Positions 4,814 to 6,514 of a stretch of 6,514 bases of DNA are shown here, in pieces. The stretch's first letter is position 1, and every line of letters starts with the position of its first letter. Below the pieces are notes generated by a model. It did not search any database. It was not told where the DNA came from and saw only the letters and a program-made list of their open reading frames with translations. Made by a program: the position numbers and the translations under genes. Source of the stretch: an uncultured Oscillibacter sp. (lineage in GTDB: Bacteria > Bacillota > Clostridia > Oscillospirales > Oscillospiraceae); the NCBI GenBank assembly GCA_905236835.1, contig CAJOQY010000158.1, positions 1 through 6,514 on the forward strand, written 5' to 3'.

Positions 4814-6502
4814 ATGGCGGGAAAACAGTCCCAATGGTGGAAAGAAAGCGTGGTTTATCAAATCTATCCGCGTTCGTTTCAGGATTCCAACGGCGACGGC
4901 GTCGGCGATTTGAACGGCATACGATCCAGATTGGATTATCTGGCGCGGCTGGGCGTGGATATTATCTGGCTCTGTCCCGTTTACAAATCCCCCAATGACG
5001 ATAACGGTTATGATATTTCAGACTATCAGGCCATTATGGACGATTTCGGCACGATGGACGATTTTGACGCGTTATTGTCCGAAGCGCATGAAAAGGGATT
5101 GAAAATCGTCATGGATCTGGTCGTCAACCACACGTCGGACGAACATCCGTGGTTTATCGAAAGCCGTTCCTCAAAAGACAACCCCAAACGGGATTTCTAT
5201 ATCTGGCGGGACGCGAAACCCGACGGAAGTCCGCCGACGAACTGGGGAAGCTGTTTTTCCGGCTCCGCGTGGGAGTGGGACGAAAAAACCGGTATGTATT
5301 ATCTGCATTTCTTTTCCAAAAAACAGCCGGATTTGAACTGGGAAAATCCAAAAGTCCGCGACGCCGTGTTTGACATGATGACATGGTGGTGTGACAAGGG
5401 GATTGACGGTTTTCGCATGGATGTTATCTCTATGCTTTCAAAGCCGGAAATTTATCAGGATTCCCCCACGCACGGCGGATTATACGGCGATTCCGGTATT
5501 ACCTGCAACGGCCCCCGCGTACATGAATATTTACGCGAAATGAATCAGCGCGTTTTATCGAAATATAATCTCATGACCGTGGGCGAGACGGCGAGCGTCA
5601 CATTGGAAGAAGCCAAAAAATACGCCAATGCCGACGGCTCGGAATTAAATATGATCTTTCAGTTTGAGTATGTGGATTTAGACGCCAGAGCTGACGGAAA
5701 ATGGTATAAAGATCCTATCTCTTTGACCGCGTTAAAAGCCAATTTATCCAAATGGCAGAACGGGCTTGACGGCGTGTCGTGGAACTCGTTGTTTTTCTGC
5801 AATCACGATCAGCCGCGCGTGGTTTCCCGTCTGGGCGATAATTCCCCCGTGTCGGCGAAAGCTATCGCGACTGTATTGCACATGATGCAGGGGACGCCGT
5901 ATATTTATCAGGGCGAGGAACTGGGCATGACAAACTGTCCGTTCGGGGCGATTGAGAATTATCGCGATATAGAGACTTTAAACGCCTATCGGGAATTGAC
6001 GCGATCCGGACAGCGCGAACCGGAGGAGTTATTGTCCTGTATCGCGTACAAGAGCCGCGACAACGCCCGGACGCCTATGCAATGGGATGATTCCCCCAAC
6101 GCCGGATTTACATCCGGCACGCCGTGGATCATGACAAATCCCAATTATAAAACCATCAACGCCGCCGCGCAGATCAACGATCCTGATTCCGTGTTTTCTT
6201 ATTATCAAAAATTAATCGCCCTGCGTCATGACAGCGACTGGAAAAATATTATCATATACGGGCATTATGATTTAATCGCCCCGGACGATCCGGATATTTT
6301 CGCCTATACCCGCGAATCAGACGGGCGGAAATTATTAATTATTTGCAATCTCTCGGCGAAATCCCGGAATTTTACAATCCCGGACGCCATACAATGGCGG
6401 AATTACAAGCCCGTCATCAGCAATATCAATCAAAATATAAACAACCTGTCCCGCGAATTGATGTTATCCCCGTGGGAAGCCGACGTATGGGAATTAATAT
6501 AA
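4814..6502 (+). CDS. malL: Oligo-1,6-glucosidase (isomaltase, MalL type, GH13_31-like)
   Basis: A 562-residue cytoplasmic GH13 enzyme, the normal length for Bacillus-type oligo-1,6-glucosidases. It is expected to cleave terminal glucose from isomaltose, panose and isomalto-oligosaccharides, possibly also sucrose or maltose. Visible marks: WWKESVVYQIYPRSF (8-22); calcium loop DSNGDGVGD (24-32); NDDNGYDISDY (61-71); region I DLVVNH (101-106); QPDLNW (171-176); region II GFRMDVI with nucleophile Asp203 and Val204; region III TVGET with acid/base Glu258; region IV NHDQPR with Asp332; GTPYIYQGEELGMTN (360-374); RDNARTPMQWD (415-425); and the C-terminal beta domain ending PWEADVWEL. Val204 is the family's marker for alpha-1,6 activity. 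Long stretches follow known MalL proteins closely. It has its own promoter and operator and lies 181 bases after the regulator gene. The window ends 12 bases past its stop, so any downstream partner is unseen. The symbol rests on resemblance to the Bacillus protein. Confidence 0.92.
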   Translation: MAGKQSQWWKESVVYQIYPRSFQDSNGDGVGDLNGIRSRLDYLARLGVDIIWLCPVYKSPNDDNGYDISDYQAIMDDFGTMDDFDALLSEAHEKGLKIVMDLVVNHTSDEHPWFIESRSSKDNPKRDFYIWRDAKPDGSPPTNWGSCFSGSAWEWDEKTGMYYLHFFSKKQPDLNWENPKVRDAVFDMMTWWCDKGIDGFRMDVISMLSKPEIYQDSPTHGGLYGDSGITCNGPRVHEYLREMNQRVLSKYNLMTVGETASVTLEEAKKYANADGSELNMIFQFEYVDLDARADGKWYKDPISLTALKANLSKWQNGLDGVSWNSLFFCNHDQPRVVSRLGDNSPVSAKAIATVLHMMQGTPYIYQGEELGMTNCPFGAIENYRDIETLNAYRELTRSGQREPEELLSCIAYKSRDNARTPMQWDDSPNAGFTSGTPWIMTNPNYKTINAAAQINDPDSVFSYYQKLIALRHDSDWKNIIIYGHYDLIAPDDPDIFAYTRESDGRKLLIICNLSAKSRNFTIPDAIQWRNYKPVISNINQNINNLSRELMLSPWEADVWELI

Positions 6503-6514
6503 TATTTATTATAA

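Overview
The window is a compact locus for using malto- and isomalto-oligosaccharides, from what looks like a low-to-mid G+C Bacillota (Clostridia-like) genome. The protein styles (short clostridial-type MalQ, two GH13_31-like glucosidases, a LacI-family regulator), the strong GGAGG ribosome binding sites and the sigma-A-like promoters support this. Coding DNA is close to half G+C by eye, while the spacers are extremely A/T rich. The taxon is an inference from style only.

Layout: positions 1-121 hold two copies of a dispersed-type G/C hairpin element in inverted orientation. On the minus strand a two-gene operon runs from 3393 down to 122. It encodes a GH13 alpha-glucosidase followed by 4-alpha-glucanotransferase (malQ), joined by a 4-base ATGA overlap. 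A 228-bp divergent spacer (3394-3621) carries the operon promoter, an operator-like palindrome and the probable promoter of a plus-strand LacI-family regulator (3622-4632). A 181-bp spacer then leads into a second GH13 glucosidase, a MalL-type oligo-1,6-glucosidase (4814-6502). All four genes look intact. No transporter, RNA gene, insertion sequence or CRISPR array is visible.

How it probably works: MalQ shuffles alpha-1,4 glucan chains between acceptors. The first glucosidase (Ala after the nucleophile) and the MalL-type enzyme (Val after the nucleophile) remove terminal glucose, probably with different linkage preference. Together they would turn maltodextrins and branched isomalto-oligosaccharides into glucose in the cytoplasm. 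None of the three enzymes shows a signal peptide.

The most interesting signal is regulatory. The two glucosidase promoters share the same composite module in the same orientation toward their genes: a GGTTA-N6-TAAC(C/T) inverted repeat directly abutting TGTTTACA, whose last six bases (TTTACA) serve as the -35 box, followed 17 bases later by a -10 box. The LacI-type protein encoded between them is the obvious candidate ligand. The site lies just upstream of -35, which suits activation at least as well as repression. The regulator itself has an atypical hinge segment.
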